36,374 nt of DNA from Oculatellaceae cyanobacterium Prado106 (GCA_025454315.1 JALOOP010000007.1:1-36374); one strand, 5' to 3'. Counted from the first letter of the stretch, positions 16,712-25,918 are shown. Made by a program: numbers and translations. The notes: generated by a model from the sequence alone, not told the origin.

Positions 16712-17650
16712 CTACAGAATCAACTGCGCCTCAGACTGGTAGAGCACTTCCTCAGAGACAATCTCTAAATCCTGATCGACCCAGACTAAAGCCGCATCCT
16801 GTACTCGCCCTGATTCCAGCGTGACGATCGAAAAATTCCGCCGCCATCCCTCCTCCGTCCGGATAATCCGGGGCACACTCGCCGCATTTAGATAGACCGT
16901 GCCGTTTTCTTTGACCACAATGCGTTTGCGAATTTGAGTTTTGGTGTGGCGAAGCTGGTGATGCATGTGGCCAAAGGTGACCAGGGGAATAGTTTTGCCC
17001 TGCTGGAGAGTACGGGCGATCGCCATCTCCAAGTCCGGATCGCCATGGTCTCCCCCAATCGGCTGCCAATCCTTACCGCAAGGATCTTCCGCCGCAGATC
17101 CCAGTCCCGTGGGGCCACAGTGTCCCATAAACAGAATTGTCTCAAAGGCCGCATCTTCAGCCGCTGCAACGATTTGCTCCGTCGAATCCGCAAAGCTCTG
17201 CATCTCAAAATACTTCAGGTAGAACTTCTCGTTCTTCCAGGCTGACCCACCCCAGCTAAAGGGTCGTCCGCCCACCACCGACAGGTTAAACGCTGGAAAA
17301 TCAAGACAGCTATATCCCACATAGGCTTCTCCCAGCAAATCGATCTGTTGCTGCACCCGATCCTCTACCCGATGGTCATAGGGAGATTTGCTGCGTCCCC
17401 AGTCGGTGGCAGTGTACCAGGCATCGTGGTTGCCAAAAATGGCGGCTTTGGGGAGGTCGAGGTTGGCGATCGCCCGTACCAATTCCACCGCTTCGTTGCC
17501 AAAATCGCCCACAAAAAGAACGAGATCGACCCCTAAGTGTTTGAGGGCGATCGCATCATCCTCATCCCACTGGTCATGAATATCGCCAATTACCGCAATT
17601 TTGCACATTGGCGAGGAAGGCAATTGTCCCCGCTGCACTCGATTCACCAT
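16712..17650 (-). CDS. TIGR04168-like metallophosphoesterase
   Basis: The protein has all the calcineurin-like phosphoesterase motifs in order: GDIHDQW (22-28), GDFGN, GNHD, a GHCGPTG block and the C-terminal GHMHH that bind two metals. It resembles the TIGR04168 family of cyanobacteria and plants; the substrate is not known. The start is uncertain: ATG 17650 has AAGGA six bases upstream, ATG 17608 begins the conserved MCKIAVIGDIH, and the frame is open to 17692. The product is 312 aa from 17650. Confidence 0.85.
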   Translation of the reverse strand: MVNRVQRGQLPSSPMCKIAVIGDIHDQWDEDDAIALKHLGVDLVLFVGDFGNEAVELVRAIANLDLPKAAIFGNHDAWYTATDWGRSKSPYDHRVEDRVQQQIDLLGEAYVGYSCLDFPAFNLSVVGGRPFSWGGSAWKNEKFYLKYFEMQSFADSTEQIVAAAEDAAFETILFMGHCGPTGLGSAAEDPCGKDWQPIGGDHGDPDLEMAIARTLQQGKTIPLVTFGHMHHQLRHTKTQIRKRIVVKENGTVYLNAASVPRIIRTEEGWRRNFSIVTLESGRVQDAALVWVDQDLEIVSEEVLYQSEAQLIL

Positions 17651-17760
17651 GCCCATTCCTTCTTTGCTCATCTGCCTATCCAGCATAGGCAAACTTGCAG
17701 GACTTTTGCAGGATTCTAGAGTAATAAACTTCAGGAAACAGCCTCAGCTAAGACCCAAAT

Positions 17761-17819
17761 AAAATCCCCGTTATTGAGAGGCATAGCTTCGTCGCACTTC
17801 TCAACAACGGGGATTTTTT
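17761..17819 (-). terminator. Strong hairpin after the gene at 17893-18195
   Basis: AAAATCCCCGTT and TTGAGA pair with TCTCAA and AACGGGGATTTT, leaving a loop of about 20 nt. Both strands end in T-runs (TTTTTT on plus, TTTT on minus). The only gene pointing into it is the minus-strand gene at 17893-18195. Confidence 0.85.
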
Positions 17820-17892
17820 GAACTTGATTCTTTAGACCCTAGCGGTTAGCCCTTCATCTTCATTGACCCAACTGGGTTCAGGTTCATAGGCT

Positions 17893-18195
17893 CTATAGTC
17901 GGAACCGTTTCGGCCAAGTCAGACGATTTGACCGAGGCGATCGCCGCCGAGTCGAAGTCCGATAGCCACAAGCTCCATCACGCTGGAGGTCGTAGAGGAC
18001 TTTTTCAATGTACCAATCCTCAGATTTGCCGGGGTAGCGGGTTCTGGCATATTCCAGCAGGCGCTTGGCCAGGGCTTTGTCGCCTTTGGTCGCATTGAGC
18101 AGGTCACGGTCAATGCCATCCACCTGGGAGTTCAACAGTCCCGAGGAGAAAAACAACCAGGCCGCAAAGAGGAGAAGGGCGATCGCAATCACCAT
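17893..18195 (-). CDS. Small N-terminally anchored membrane protein
   Basis: The 100-aa product has one N-terminal hydrophobic segment (residues 2-20, VIAIALLLFAAWLFFSSGLL) and then a soluble part with DLLNATKGDKALAKRLLEYARTRYPGKSEDWYIEKVLYDLQRDG. The last about 25 residues are Arg/Ser-rich and partly encoded by GATCGC DNA; they look less like conserved protein than the rest, so the natural end could differ by a frameshift. The family seems common in cyanobacteria, with no known function. It is followed by a strong terminator. Confidence 0.65.
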   Translation of the reverse strand: MVIAIALLLFAAWLFFSSGLLNSQVDGIDRDLLNATKGDKALAKRLLEYARTRYPGKSEDWYIEKVLYDLQRDGACGYRTSTRRRSPRSNRLTWPKRFRL

Positions 18196-18616
18196 AGATA
18201 ATCAGGAAGGTAGAAAAGGAGATTTTTCGGCAGATAATCCCATTCTAGAAACCCAACCTCCGTGATGGGTAGGTATCAATACGCACCCGGCTATTTCTCG
18301 CCACCCCTCAGACAATAAAAATCCCGAGAGAGAAACCATCCAGCATCCCCCACAGGTTCACATTATCCAATTTCTGTCACTTCACCGAGAATACCTAAGT
18401 CAGAGCCTCAGAACCCCAAAGAATTCTCCCATATTCCCCTAATCCCTACGCCTCATCCCCTAGAGAGTCAAAGTTCAGAACCGCAGAAGTCCAAAAATCT
18501 CTCCCAGATTCCCCCATTCCCTCTCCCTACACCCCTCCCATAGGAAGAGTCCAAGTCAGAACCATAGAAGCTCCAAGATCTCTCCCAGATACCCCCCACT
18601 CCCCACTCCCCACTCC
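18196..18616. repeat. Intergenic degenerate ~78-bp repeat and heptamer tract
   Basis: The pattern GTCAGAACC..AGAAG.TCC.A.A..CTCCCAGAT.CCCC appears in three degenerate copies at about 18401-18440, 18472-18515 and 18552-18596. The region ends with CCCCACT heptamers at 18594-18618, adjoining the LabA-like gene. No gene is seen. Confidence 0.6.
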
Positions 18617-19138
18617 CTAACTATCAACTTTCTCAATCTGATCCCGAATATCATTCAGATCAATGTAGCGATCGGTGGCATTCCGCAACTCACGGGCAAT
18701 CATGCCTTCAGTGGAGACGACGGTGATGTGAGTATTCTTGGAACGCAGCAGTTCGATCGCCCGTTCAAAGTCGCCATCGCCGCTGAACAAAATGACTCGG
18801 TCATATTGCTCAACGGTGTTAAACATATCTACAACAATTTCAATATCAAGATTTGCTTTTTGGGAGTATTTGCCAGAATTATCGTCGTAATACTCTTTGA
18901 GAATTTTGGTTCGGACGGTGTATCCCAGGCTAATTAGCGCATCGCGAAACCCCCGTTGATCTTGAGGATCTTTGAGTCCGGTGTACCAAAAAGCGTTGAC
19001 CAACATCAGGTCTAAATCATCGGTGAAATATTCCAAAACTCGTTTGGGATCAAAAAACCAACCGTTTTTCTGTTGAGCATAGAACATATTGTTCCCGTCT
19101 ACGAAAATCGAAAGGCGGCTCATAGGGGTTGAAGACAT
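18617..19138 (-). CDS. LabA-like NYN domain protein (DUF88)
   Basis: The 173-aa protein is an NYN/PIN-like domain: RLSIFVDGNNMFYAQQ with D14, LDIEIVVDMFNTVEQYDRVILFSGDGDFERAIELLR with the second acidic cluster, and TDRYIDLNDIR at the end. It matches the cyanobacterial LabA family, in which one member in Synechococcus elongatus affects circadian output; whether this copy does is unknown. The conserved protein starts at Met6 (MSRLSIFVDG), so ATG 19123 is an alternative start. RNase activity is inferred from the fold. Confidence 0.8.
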   Translation of the reverse strand: MSSTPMSRLSIFVDGNNMFYAQQKNGWFFDPKRVLEYFTDDLDLMLVNAFWYTGLKDPQDQRGFRDALISLGYTVRTKILKEYYDDNSGKYSQKANLDIEIVVDMFNTVEQYDRVILFSGDGDFERAIELLRSKNTHITVVSTEGMIARELRNATDRYIDLNDIRDQIEKVDS

Positions 19139-20258
19139 AGAATTTTAAGACCTAAAAATTTTGAGTAGAACTTTCAATGAGATGTTTCGTGAGCCGATTT
19201 CCCTCAGAAATTTACTCCAGCTAGGATAGCAATTGAAATGTAATTTGAACAATCAAAACTTAATCTAATAATAGCGAAACCCGTGTAAAAGAATGAATAC
19301 TGGAATTGTTTGAAGAACGAGTTCTACTCTATGTTGCAAAAGTTCGGTAGCACTCGTGGAATGTGATAAAAATAATCTCCCATTTACATCTGAATAAATC
19401 CGCTCCTAACGACAGTTTCACATTTTAATTTGACATTTACTATTACCTCTTTATTGACTTTCTGCAATCACAAATGCAATTTCTATTCCTTTGCAAGAGA
19501 TGGCATCCCATGCCTCGGCCTTCTGCACCATTTGTTAAAGCTACTTGTAAAAATACTAGTAGACCCTAGTTCTGAACTTTTCAACTGCATCCGGCGATAC
19601 AAAGGCGATCCCCATCTTTGTGAGGCGTAAAACAGGAGCAACCCAGGGGCAAAAAAGCGACTCAACAACCCATCTCTCAGCCCCTTCCTTGCCCATTCTG
19701 ACATGCCTATCCTGATTGATATTGGCATAAAGGGCTACCCGACGAAGGCGAAATCAATCCGTGCGCCTGTAAATTTAGCATAAAAAGTAAAATTAGAGTG
19801 GCTTGGTGTTCGTTTATAGATCCTAATCCTGCATAGGTTTATTTTTGCTTTGTTTCTACTTGAAACCTTTTGGTTCAAAGGTTTATATCCGGTTAAGCCT
19901 TCGTTGTAAAATGTCACTGTAAAAGCAGACATTGCAGTTTTGCTGATAATTCTGAAAAGTTATCCTTGATGACCTAAAGCCTGCCACCCCTACCGCTTTC
20001 AAGCATTTCTTCCTGGCTCCAATTTGCAAACTGCACTGAGGAACAAAATCCTCCCAAAAGGCTTCGTTATGGAATGGACGAATTTTAACCTGTTGACTGA
20101 TTCAATCCCCCGATCCTTTTCACTCCCCCGATCCTTGCCGTTCCTCCGCCTTCATGGGGGGATATGACCAAAAAGTTTTGAACGATTTGTGAACCGCAAT
20201 GGTAATATACCCCAAGGTTAAATTCGTTCGCTATCGCACAATCCTTCTGAGTGATTTC
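19139..20258. other. Long intergenic region, 1.1 kb
   Basis: No gene is recognised. The DNA is AT-rich, with short open frames on both strands that have no family features. CCCCCGATCCTT occurs twice near 20107 and 20126. The AT-rich area just upstream of 19139 may hold the promoter of the LabA-like gene; the region could hide an RNA gene I cannot identify. Confidence 0.5.
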
Positions 20259-20924
20259 ATGGTATTTTCTAAGCCTTTTTATACGTCAGTTATGCCATCG
20301 GTTGTGACAACCCTGTTTGCCCTATCAGGGGCAACCGCGTTGACCTTGCTTCGGACTGCATCCGTTCAGGCTCAAACCGTCACTCCAGCCCTTGCACCTG
20401 CGGAATTGTCGTCGGTAATGTCGGTAGACGCACAAAACGCACAGCTTGCCCAAGCCCCAGCGGAAAACCAGGAACTGCGCCCCCTGTCCCAGGATGGCAA
20501 CCTGCTGAGTGTTAGCGGTGGTCAACGGCTGATGCAGGAGGCTGGCGCTGCGGTTTCCTCGCAAAACTACGACCTTGCCATCCAACGCCTTCAGCAAGCG
20601 CGTCAAGTTTTTAACCAACTTTCTGGCTTTTACCAGGAGCTAGCGGCCAGCTTTTCCGGGATTGACACTCGCATTTCCGATAGCCAACGACAGCAGGCTG
20701 CCTCCACTGCCCAACTCCGCGACGAAGCCACCTACCAACTGGCGCTGGTGCATCGGGCACAGAACAAGCCCGAGCTAGCCGTCCCCCTGCTCGTCCAGAT
20801 TATCCGCAGCCAAAACCCCACCCGCGACCTGGGACAACGCGCCTATCAACAGCTTTTTGAGCTAGGCTTTGTCGATTCGCCCTATCCTCGCGCGGGTCAG
20901 CCGACTTCTTCGACCACGCCTTGA
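20259..20924 (+). CDS. Secreted protein with a TPR-like region, function unknown
   Basis: From ATG 20259 the 221-aa product begins with a likely signal peptide: a short basic start, a hydrophobic core (about 10-28, VMPSVVTTLFALSGATALTLL) and an Ala-x-Ala-type cleavage near SVQAQT. A low-complexity linker follows, then an alpha-helical region with repeated SSQNYDLAIQRLQQARQVFNQLSGFYQEL and ATYQLALVHRAQNKPELAVPLLVQIIRS, resembling TPR helices. It would be periplasmic or lumenal. The open frame extends 20 codons upstream without a signal-like sequence. Confidence 0.65.
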   Translation: MVFSKPFYTSVMPSVVTTLFALSGATALTLLRTASVQAQTVTPALAPAELSSVMSVDAQNAQLAQAPAENQELRPLSQDGNLLSVSGGQRLMQEAGAAVSSQNYDLAIQRLQQARQVFNQLSGFYQELAASFSGIDTRISDSQRQQAASTAQLRDEATYQLALVHRAQNKPELAVPLLVQIIRSQNPTRDLGQRAYQQLFELGFVDSPYPRAGQPTSSTTP

Positions 20925-21144
20925 TTGCTCACTCTGATTGGACTCCCCGATTGGACTAGAGATTCGTGACGCTAGGGGCAGAGCGATCGTCTATCCTGAA
21001 GAATGAATCAAGACTCTTTAGCTGCAACAACTCTTTAGGTGTAACAGTTGGGGCGTAAAAGTGCCGTGTTCAGCACAGTACGCCCAGCAAAAATAAGGTA
21101 GTTTGATTCATCAACCGCGATCGATTTACAACTCAGGAGGAGAG

Positions 21145-21405
21145 ATGGTTAGTCCCGATCAAGTGGAGTCCATGATCAAGGCCGGGTTGCCGGATGCTCA
21201 AGTCCAGGTTCAGGATTTGACCGGAACCCGCGATCATTATCAGGTTCTTGTGGTTTCCTCGCAGTTTGAAGGGAAACGCCTGATTCAACAGCATCAATTG
21301 GTTTACGGCACCCTGCAACAGGCCATGTCGTCTGAGGCAATTCACGCCCTAACCATGAAAACCTTTACCCCTGCGGAATGGGCGGCGGCTAGCCAGAGCG
21401 CCTAA
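21145..21405 (+). CDS. BolA family protein
   Basis: The 86-aa protein has the BolA fold: VESMIKAGLPDAQVQVQDLTGTRDHYQVLVVSSQFEGKRLIQQHQLVYGTL, with the conserved His before LVYGTL that helps bind a [2Fe-2S] cluster with a CGFS glutaredoxin. ATG 21145 has GGAGGAG just upstream, a very strong ribosome binding site; the frame is open 14 codons further. The glutaredoxin gene follows 200 bp downstream, the classic partner, so the two likely act together in iron-sulfur cluster handling or sensing. Confidence 0.92.
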   Translation: MVSPDQVESMIKAGLPDAQVQVQDLTGTRDHYQVLVVSSQFEGKRLIQQHQLVYGTLQQAMSSEAIHALTMKTFTPAEWAAASQSA

Positions 21406-21606
21406 GCCAGGGTCAGCGCGTCCCTTAGCTATTACCCCAGCTTGGGTTCAAGCCCAAATTCCCAGCTTAGCCCCACCGCTAAAAGTCATTAATTCCAGAC
21501 ATTGAGGCGCACAAGCTGAAGACAAGCTTAGCCTCAGCCGGGATTCGCAAAGTTTTAGTTAGGATAAGACTGTAACGCCATCCCCGTAACTAACCCACAA
21601 GTAACT

Positions 21607-21930
21607 ATGACTCCAGAAGTACAACAACGGATTGATACTCTTGTCAAAGACAACAAGATCATGGTCTTCATGAAGGGCAACAAACTCATGCCCCAGTGCG
21701 GCTTTTCCAACAATGTCGTCCAAATTCTCAATGTGTTGGGCGTTCCCTATGAAACGGCTGACGTGTTGGCGGATTACGAAATCCGCGACGGTATCAAGGA
21801 ATATTCAAGCTGGCCGACGATTCCCCAGGTTTACATCAATGGGGAATTTGTGGGTGGCTCGGACATCATGGTTGAGCTATACCAAAAAGGTGAATTACAA
21901 CAAATGGTAGAAGTGGCTCTCGCCTCCTAG
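21607..21930 (+). CDS. grxD: Monothiol glutaredoxin, CGFS type
   Basis: The 107-aa protein carries the CGFS active site at residues 31-34 (MPQCGFSN), then [48 protein letters not shown] with the Thr-Pro and GG-S-D glutathione-binding residues. Grx4/GrxD proteins carry a [2Fe-2S] cluster and pass it to targets or partner BolA. Length is normal. There is no clear ribosome binding site. A bidirectional terminator follows at 21966. Confidence 0.94.
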   Translation: MTPEVQQRIDTLVKDNKIMVFMKGNKLMPQCGFSNNVVQILNVLGVPYETADVLADYEIRDGIKEYSSWPTIPQVYINGEFVGGSDIMVELYQKGELQQMVEVALAS

Positions 21931-21965
21931 GTTCTGCCTGTTTCTGCCTAGCTGATTCTCAAGCG

Positions 21966-22004
21966 AAAAGGGTGCCCTTCCTGTCAGGAAGGACACCCTT
22001 TTTT
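21966..22004. terminator. Bidirectional terminator between grxD and the convergent gene
   Basis: AAAAGGGTG...CCTTCCTG pairs with CAGGAAGG...CACCCTTTT, with a two-base loop, followed by TTTTTT on plus and by TTTT on minus. It separates convergent grxD and the gene at 22022-22696. Confidence 0.93.
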
Positions 22005-22021
22005 AATTTGGGCTTTTCAGG

Positions 22022-22696
22022 TTATTTCTTCATGCGGCTAGCCATCAGTTTGAGTAAGCCTAAACCCAGAACCGTGGCGATCGCAGTTCCCACCACCAAT
22101 CCCTGCCACCCCCCCGGCTCAGAAGATTCAGGCACCCCCGCTGCAGACGACACCGCATCCGGCAACTGCACGACAGGAGCAGGTGAAGCTGCGGTTACCG
22201 GAGATGATCCAGCCGCCACAGTCACTTCCGAGTCCATGGTAAAGGCGGTAAAGGCTCCCTCGGTCTTAGGGCTACAGCTTAGTTCCAGTTGATAAATCCC
22301 AGGTTTAGGGAAGACCAAATCAGTTCCAGGAATGCCCTGATATTGCTCAGCGGCGATCGCCCTCAACCCAGGTTCCATAATCGACACCGCATCAGCCGCC
22401 CGAGGCACCTCATAAACCTTCATCTGACAATCCGCCTGGTCAAAGGGCAAAACCTCTCCCCCTTGGCGCGTCAAAGCCACCCAGACCTTGGCTGGCTCAC
22501 CCGCTTTAGGATTATGGTCTGGCTCCACATGCCAGGTGCCTGCGATTTCTCCTGCCACCTCGACGTTATGGGCGATCGCCCCCTCAATCCATACCGCCTG
22601 CCCAACTACCGCATGGATCACGCCAACCGCAGCCAGCCTAACCGCAGACCGTAGAGGCGATCGGCTCAATTTTTTTGAAGTCGAAAAAAGCTGCAT
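22022..22696 (-). CDS. Signal-peptide protein with a C-terminal membrane anchor, function unknown
   Basis: The 224-aa product has an N-terminal hydrophobic segment (about 18-36), an exported domain with HNVEVAGEIAGTWHVEPDHNPKAGEPAKVWVALTRQGGEVLP, then a CQMKVYEVPRA strand, PKPGIYQLELSCSP and a Pro/Ala-rich linker, and a C-terminal membrane helix (about 198-217) before MASRMKK. The beta-strand pattern with Trp-His-x-x-Pro-x-His looks like an immunoglobulin-type or copper-chaperone-like exported domain, but I cannot name the family with certainty. The two Cys residues may form a disulfide. Confidence 0.6.
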   Translation of the reverse strand: MQLFSTSKKLSRSPLRSAVRLAAVGVIHAVVGQAVWIEGAIAHNVEVAGEIAGTWHVEPDHNPKAGEPAKVWVALTRQGGEVLPFDQADCQMKVYEVPRAADAVSIMEPGLRAIAAEQYQGIPGTDLVFPKPGIYQLELSCSPKTEGAFTAFTMDSEVTVAAGSSPVTAASPAPVVQLPDAVSSAAGVPESSEPGGWQGLVVGTAIATVLGLGLLKLMASRMKK

Positions 22697-22905
22697 GTCA
22701 AACTCAGGAAACGCACCAGATGCTATTCAATTTCTATTCAATTCCGATTCAGTAGCTAGACCCAAACGAACAGGTTGGATTGGATTTAACCGCAACTGAG
22801 GCTGAGGGAGCCTTGGAGAGCATTAGAGAATGAGATCAAAGAAAAAATCGAAGCTCCTTCCCCCTTTCCCCTTTCCCCCAATCCGTCCAATCCCTAGCTC
22901 TCAAC

Positions 22906-23226
22906 CTAATCATCCATCTCAAGCTGAGTCACGACGATCGCACAAAACATAAACGCACTAACCAACGGCATGGGCGACTGCATCCAATAGGTGAGGGCAG
23001 CGGCAACCGCTGTCACTGCCACCGAGACCAAGCCCAAGCGCTGCTCATCCAGGCTCATGCCCTTTTGTTGCTTGATCAGTTGCAGCACTTGCTTGGGGAT
23101 GGGCAGCGGCATCACTGCATGGGGAGGGAACGCCCAAAACTCATTGCGGCCACTCATGAAGAGGTCAGTCCAGCCATTTTCAGCGCACCATTCCTCGATC
23201 CATTGCAGACGGTAGTGATTGATCAT
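22906..23226 (-). CDS. Small conserved membrane protein of cyanobacteria
   Basis: The 106-aa product begins MINHYRLQWIEEWCAENGWTDLFMSGRNEFWAFPPHAVMPLPIP, a conserved-looking Trp-rich domain, and has a C-terminal hydrophobic hairpin (about 62-100) ending QLEMDD. The start at the second Met (23226) is preferred over 23232 because of the conserved N-terminus. Function unknown. It stands alone between low-complexity tracts. Confidence 0.6.
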   Translation of the reverse strand: MINHYRLQWIEEWCAENGWTDLFMSGRNEFWAFPPHAVMPLPIPKQVLQLIKQQKGMSLDEQRLGLVSVAVTAVAAALTYWMQSPMPLVSAFMFCAIVVTQLEMDD

Positions 23227-23232
23227 CTTCAC

Positions 23233-23612
23233 GGTTAATACGCCTTCACATTCAATGAGTCTTTACAATGAACCAGCCGTTGGCCAACCCAAAAGTCATT
23301 TCGCAGATCTGGAAGCTTGAGGTCTCGCAGCTTGATGTCTAGAAACTTGACTTAGGTTGGCTTTTGCCCTGTGTTTTCCAGGATGCTAATTCTGGGTCAA
23401 TCAGAACTCTGTCCTTTTGGGGAGCGATTGGGCGATCGCAAGACAGATTCTTCTCAGTTAGATAAACTCTCGCCAATAAAGGGGCAAATTGGGGAGGCAA
23501 AGTGGTCTACCTTCCAGCAGGCTAACAGACACCCCCTAGGCGATGGGCAAATGGAAAATAAAGTTAACTCGCAGCGTAATTTTGATTTACAAATGAGGGG
23601 CTTCAGGAAAAG
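23233..23612. other. Intergenic region upstream of the gene at 22906-23226
   Basis: Short imperfect repeats of the form AGCTTGAGGTCTCGC / AGCTTGATGTCTAGA lie at about 23312-23350. A plus-strand open frame at 23371-23616 has no family features. I see nothing else. Confidence 0.5.
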
Positions 23613-24533
23613 TTAAGGAATGGTAATCGTGGTGCCTTCACGGGCAAACTTCAGACTCGGAGATTGATTCTGCAAGTCCTGCTCCACCTGCTGCAACAGC
23701 GCATCCCCATGGTCGGGATCATGGTGAAACATGATGATTTGTTTCGCTTGACTGGCGATCGCCACTTGCATCCCAACTTGCCAAACTTCGGGCTGACACC
23801 CCGTCCCAGCGGCTCTCATAGGGTAATACAAATGATCGCCATAGGCCGTGTCGTAGATCAAAACATCAGTCTGATGTGCCAATGACAGAAGATTCGGGCA
23901 GATTTGGGCATTATTCCACTCTGCGTCAATGGCATAAACCAGCGTCCGTTCATACGGTTCCCCTTGGCTCGAATCGCGCCAACACACTCGATACCCCAGC
24001 GCTCCACTGGCGCGGTTGAGGATGGTGGCGGCGATCGTCACATCTCCCAAGGTCACGACTGAACCAGGGCAAATATCGTGGAAGGTGAGTTGCGATCGCA
24101 TTTCCTGAAGTGGCGCAGGAAAGTTAGGCCGCAGCATCTGATCGGACAATCGCTGCTTAATGGAGGCTCCATTCAAGCCAAACGAGCTATATACATCAAA
24201 CTGATTGCCCTCTAGAAAAGCCGGAATAAAGAAGGGAAAGCCCTGAATCCGATCCCAGTAGGTATGGGTGAAAAACAGATGAGCCTGAATCGGCATTTCC
24301 TGAAGTAAATTTTTTCCCAGAACCCGCAGTCCGGTGCCGCCGTCAAAAATAATCCGCTGTCCCGCCACGTTAATCTCAACACAGGGCGTATTGCCGCCAT
24401 AGTAGGCATTTTCGGCTCCAGGTGTGGGAATGCTGCCTCGCACTCCCCAAAAACGAATCGAGAAAGGCGGAGATAGGTGGGGGGAGCGATCGGTTTCAGC
24501 TTCAGAGCGGGTTGAGCAAGGGCTAGACATCAT
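23613..24533 (-). CDS. MBL-fold metallo-hydrolase-like protein with altered metal ligands
   Basis: The 306-aa protein is recognisable by RFWGVRGSIPTPG (27-39), the GGNTPCVEI strand, IIFDGGTGLR (61-70) and MFHHDPDHGDALL near the C-terminus. The metal motif HxHxDH, however, reads THTYWDRIQGFPFF: H90 and D94 are kept, but the second His is Tyr92 and the last His is Arg95. Subfamily members I recall often have the Arg; the Tyr is less expected. Activity may be changed or lost. The substrate is unknown. The conserved domain starts at about residue 25, so the first 24 residues are an unconserved extension. Confidence 0.8.
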   Translation of the reverse strand: MMSSPCSTRSEAETDRSPHLSPPFSIRFWGVRGSIPTPGAENAYYGGNTPCVEINVAGQRIIFDGGTGLRVLGKNLLQEMPIQAHLFFTHTYWDRIQGFPFFIPAFLEGNQFDVYSSFGLNGASIKQRLSDQMLRPNFPAPLQEMRSQLTFHDICPGSVVTLGDVTIAATILNRASGALGYRVCWRDSSQGEPYERTLVYAIDAEWNNAQICPNLLSLAHQTDVLIYDTAYGDHLYYPMRAAGTGCQPEVWQVGMQVAIASQAKQIIMFHHDPDHGDALLQQVEQDLQNQSPSLKFAREGTTITIP

Positions 24534-24773
24534 AGTGGCGCAAGTGAAAAGTGAGTGGAGTTAGCTTTCCTCTGGGGGTATAGGCGCTAATTGTAATAGC
24601 CATTGCTCAGGATGATTCACCTCTAACTTCTATTTTTTAGCAATTTTAAGGATTTTTCTACATCTTCCTGACTAAATAGGAACCAAGAGCAGAAATTTGA
24701 GCATTTCCTTTGTATACAGTATTTTTATTTGTCTAGATTTTACTGCTGTCTAGCATCCAGATCGCGATTCAAG
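24534..24773. other. AT-rich intergenic region between the MBL-fold gene and ppa
   Basis: AT-rich DNA immediately upstream of the MBL-fold gene on the minus strand, so its promoter should lie here. No gene is recognised. Confidence 0.45.
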
Positions 24774-24832
24774 TAAAAAAGCGAATGCAGGAGCGGTGGC
24801 ATAAAGTGCCCTTTCTCCACATTCGCTTTCTG
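24774..24832 (-). terminator. Rho-independent terminator of ppa
   Basis: The arms AGCGAATG..GGAG and CTCC.CATTCGCT, with an inner GGCA/TGCC pair, form a long hairpin. On the minus strand it is followed by TTTTTT, so it ends the ppa transcript, about 170 bp after the ppa stop. Confidence 0.85.
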
Positions 24833-25001
24833 CTTATAAGTGTTTGGACATTGCTGGATTTAGGGATGAATTTGGAGACAGCAACTGTGCCGCAACACAC
24901 TCATTCATCCCATTCCTCATCAACTCCAAAAGTTGCTCTCAGGTGCCAAGAAGCGCTAACGTCACAACTTCAAAACGGCATTCCTGGCACCCAATCGCCC
25001 C
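24833..25001 (-). other. Structured 3' untranslated region of ppa
   Basis: Between the ppa stop and its terminator lie two more inverted repeats: GGTGCCAAGAA (24942-24952) with TTCCTGGCACC (24981-24991), and CAACT/AGTTG (24921-24935). The 3' region is thus unusually long and folded, and could contain a small RNA. Confidence 0.5.
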
Positions 25002-25514
25002 TTATTTAGCCGCAGCTTTGATGCAAGCTTCGACCAAAGGATTGACCTGATCCACATCCTTCCAACCCAGGATTTCGGTGACCTTCTTCTCTAGATTCTT
25101 GTAGGTTCTAAAGAATTCGGCCACTTCCTCCAAGCGGTGGGGGGCAATGTCTTTGAGGGAGGTGACATGGGCGTAGCGGGGGTCTTTGTCAGGGACACAG
25201 AGGATCTTTTCGTCGCGATCGCCCCCATCCACCATTTCCAACATGCCAATGGGACGAGCCGCAATCACACACCCCGGAAAAGTCGGCTGATCCATAATCA
25301 CCATGCCATCGAGGGGGTCACCGTCATCCGCCAGAGTATTGGGGATGAACCCATAGTCGAAGGGGTATTGCACCGAAGCATAAAGCACCCGATCCAAGGC
25401 AAAGGCTTGCAGATCTTTGTCAAACTCGTATTTGTTCTTGCTGCCCGCCGGAATTTCGATCAGGACATTGATCAAACCGGGCTTGGGCTGGGGGGGAATC
25501 AACGATAAGTCCAC
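25002..25514 (-). CDS. ppa: Inorganic pyrophosphatase (family I)
   Basis: The 170-aa enzyme hydrolyses PPi to phosphate. The signature [10 protein letters not shown] with the metal-binding aspartates, the [19 protein letters not shown] block and [11 protein letters not shown] are diagnostic. I place the start at GTG 25514, where a GGAG lies seven bases upstream; the frame is open six codons further. Length is normal for bacterial family I enzymes. The gene stands alone on its strand, with a structured 3' region and a terminator. Confidence 0.95.
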   Translation of the reverse strand: MDLSLIPPQPKPGLINVLIEIPAGSKNKYEFDKDLQAFALDRVLYASVQYPFDYGFIPNTLADDGDPLDGMVIMDQPTFPGCVIAARPIGMLEMVDGGDRDEKILCVPDKDPRYAHVTSLKDIAPHRLEEVAEFFRTYKNLEKKVTEILGWKDVDQVNPLVEACIKAAAK

Positions 25515-25532
25515 TGCGTTTCTCCAAATCAA

Positions 25533-25918
25533 TAAAACAGTCTCAACAATTTTACGGGAAGAACCCTACTAAAAGGGGAAAGGGGAAAGGGAAAAGGGGA
25601 AAGGGAAAAGGGGAAAGGGGAAAGGGAGCCTTGGATGGATCTTGGAGGGATCTGTGGAAAATGGCTTTGAGTGGACAAGGAAGGGCGAAAGAAGGGGACA
25701 TTCAGTCAACTTTGGCAATCAACTTTAGAAGGTGTCCAAGAAAATCTTCCCGACTATCCCTGAATTGATTCTTTGAATGATTCTATGCAGCAGCCCAAGA
25801 TCCCCCTTTCCCCTTTCCCCCTTTCCCCCCACTCCCCACTCCCCATTCCCAATTTTTTTTCTCAAGGTTGTACACTTCTGGCAAATTAGCTGTTAATATC
25901 AAAAAGGTCACGACGCAA
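25533..25918. repeat. Low-complexity intergenic tracts upstream of ppa and tRNA-Gln
   Basis: 25555-25626 consists of GGGGAAAGG units; 25802-25850 is a pyrimidine tract with CCCCACT heptamers. The purine and pyrimidine tracts are partly complementary. The AT-rich 25858-25918 may hold the tRNA promoter. No gene is seen. Confidence 0.6.

Noticed and set aside
19430-19932. Several short frames in the 19-20 kb region
   Set aside because: No recognisable family, no convincing start signals, and composition like the flanking non-coding DNA.
23371-23616. 81-aa plus-strand frame
   Set aside because: No family features and it ends inside the MBL-fold gene.
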